Shown here piece by piece: positions 7,622-7,897 of a stretch of 7,897 nucleotides of DNA (the first letter of the stretch is position 1; every line of letters begins with the position of its first letter). The translations under genes were made by a program, and so were the position numbers. This DNA is from Muricomes sp. (lineage in GTDB: Bacteria; Bacillota; Clostridia; Lachnospirales; Lachnospiraceae). The stretch is from positions 1 to 7,897 of the forward strand of contig JAHHTM010000050.1 in NCBI GenBank assembly GCA_020024675.1. Direction: 5' to 3'. The notes below the pieces were generated by a model. That model worked only from the letters and a program-made list of their open reading frames with translations. It was not told the origin of the DNA and made no database searches.

Positions 7622-7652
7622 TTTCATGTCATTCTCACTTTTCAAAATATAT

Positions 7653-7683
7653 AAAAAAAACTCCATCCCAAAAGGGACGAAGT
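7653..7683 (-). terminator. Regulated terminator of the pheST T-box leader
   Basis: On the - strand ACTTCGTCCC (7683-7674) pairs with GGGATGGAGT (7669-7660) in a 10-bp stem with two G-U pairs and a TTTT loop. It runs into eight Ts (7660-7653). It is the default OFF structure of the T-box and stops RNA polymerase 72 bases before pheS. Confidence 0.92.
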
Positions 7684-7689
7684 CTTGAT

Positions 7690-7703
7690 CGCGGTACCAC
7701 CCT
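7690..7703 (-). promoter_or_regulatory. T-box antiterminator element
   Basis: AGGGTGGTACCGCG is an exact match to the T-box consensus. Its AGGG can pair with CCCT (7672-7669, the end of the terminator 5' arm plus one loop base), leaving UGGU free to bind the tRNA NCCA end. It is therefore mutually exclusive with the terminator. Confidence 0.93.
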
Positions 7704-7796
7704 GATTCCTACACATGTGTAGGCTCTTAGCTTTGTGTAACGTACAACATACGTCATTCTCTAATCAGGACATTTTCAAGAATGAAGCTAACGTGG

Positions 7797-7803
7797 GAAA
7801 TTC
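7797..7803 (-). promoter_or_regulatory. T-box specifier region (GAATTTC, Phe codon)
   Basis: In T-boxes a GAA on the 3' side of the specifier loop is followed by the codon that the tRNA anticodon reads. Here GAA (7803-7801) is followed by TTT (7800-7798) and then C. UUU is the codon by strict position and UUC is one base further on. Both specify phenylalanine, in agreement with the pheST genes. Confidence 0.75.
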
Positions 7804-7897
7804 AATTACCGTCTGAACTAAAGAGAACTTGCAGCCAGTGATTCTCTCTCTCTGATAGAAAACGGATCTCTACTTTACACGATTATCGCTTTTATCT

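Larger units (their letters stand above)
7653..7897 (-). promoter_or_regulatory. T-box riboswitch leader of pheST (tRNA-Phe responsive)
   Basis: Read on the - strand this is a transcriptional T-box. Stem I closes at its base between 7889-7878 and 7795-7787, an imperfect helix with bulges. It carries AGTA (7876-7873) opposite GAA (7803-7801), and an upper hairpin of AGAGAA (7847-7842) with TTCTCT (7827-7822) around a 14-base loop. Further pairings are AGAATGA/TCATTCT (7779-7785 with 7754-7760) in the stem II region, then a TGACGTA/TACGTTA hairpin (7757-7751 with 7745-7739). Stem III is the perfect 16-base palindrome at 7708-7723. The hallmark AGGGTGGTACCGCG follows at 7703-7690, then the terminator. 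The UGGU bulge fits the discriminator A of tRNA-Phe. Uncharged tRNA-Phe should favour the antiterminator and turn on pheST. The promoter, and perhaps the first bases of the RNA, lie outside the window. Confidence 0.95.

Noticed and set aside
7606..7624. AAGGG/CCCTT hairpin followed by Ts on the + strand as a terminator
   Set aside because: The T-run is on the + strand, where no gene ends nearby, and the stem is only 5 bp. It is better described as part of the pheS leader RNA.
7708..7723. Perfect 16-base palindrome as a protein operator
   Set aside because: Its position directly before the T-box antiterminator sequence identifies it as stem III of the riboswitch.

Overview
The window looks like chromosomal DNA from a low-GC Gram-positive anaerobe of the Clostridia, most likely a Lachnospiraceae-type gut bacterium. 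The base is AT-rich coding sequence, purine-rich Shine-Dalgarno sites, a T-box leader in front of pheST, and protein sequences of clostridial character. The exact genus cannot be fixed by eye.

Layout, left to right. (1) Positions 1-528 (+) hold the end of a rightward gene, probably cut by the window edge. I do not firmly recognise it. (2) A strong inverted repeat at 541-580 sits between this gene and a convergent leftward gene and can terminate both. (3) A leftward two-gene unit, read from 2940 down to 631, encodes a DUF89-type metal-dependent phosphatase followed with no gap (TAA then ATG) by a membrane-anchored phospholipase D-superfamily (cardiolipin synthase-like) protein. (4) A Rho-independent terminator at 3022-3057 separates this unit from the operon upstream of it. 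(5) A leftward operon, read from beyond 7897 down to 3069, comprises a T-box riboswitch leader, pheS, pheT and queA. These encode the two phenylalanyl-tRNA synthetase subunits and the queuosine enzyme S-adenosylmethionine:tRNA ribosyltransferase-isomerase. All leftward genes are tightly packed, and the only stretch over 300 bases without a gene (7582-7897) is filled by the T-box leader.

How it works together. Uncharged tRNA-Phe should bind the leader, through a Phe specifier (UUU or UUC) and a UGGU bulge that pairs with the tRNA 3' end, and allow read-through into pheST. Because no terminator is visible between pheT and queA, queA is probably read from the same transcript. That would place a tRNA wobble-modification gene under phenylalanine control, although Q34 is not made on tRNA-Phe. 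pheT starts with GTG and queA with TTG, which may reduce their translation.

This is mostly a housekeeping region and I see no clear evidence for a wholly new system. There are no insertion sequences, CRISPR arrays, tRNAs or rRNAs. The items most worth a second look are the DUF89/PLD pair (including an atypical second HKD motif), the queA placement behind a Phe T-box, and the details of the T-box itself.
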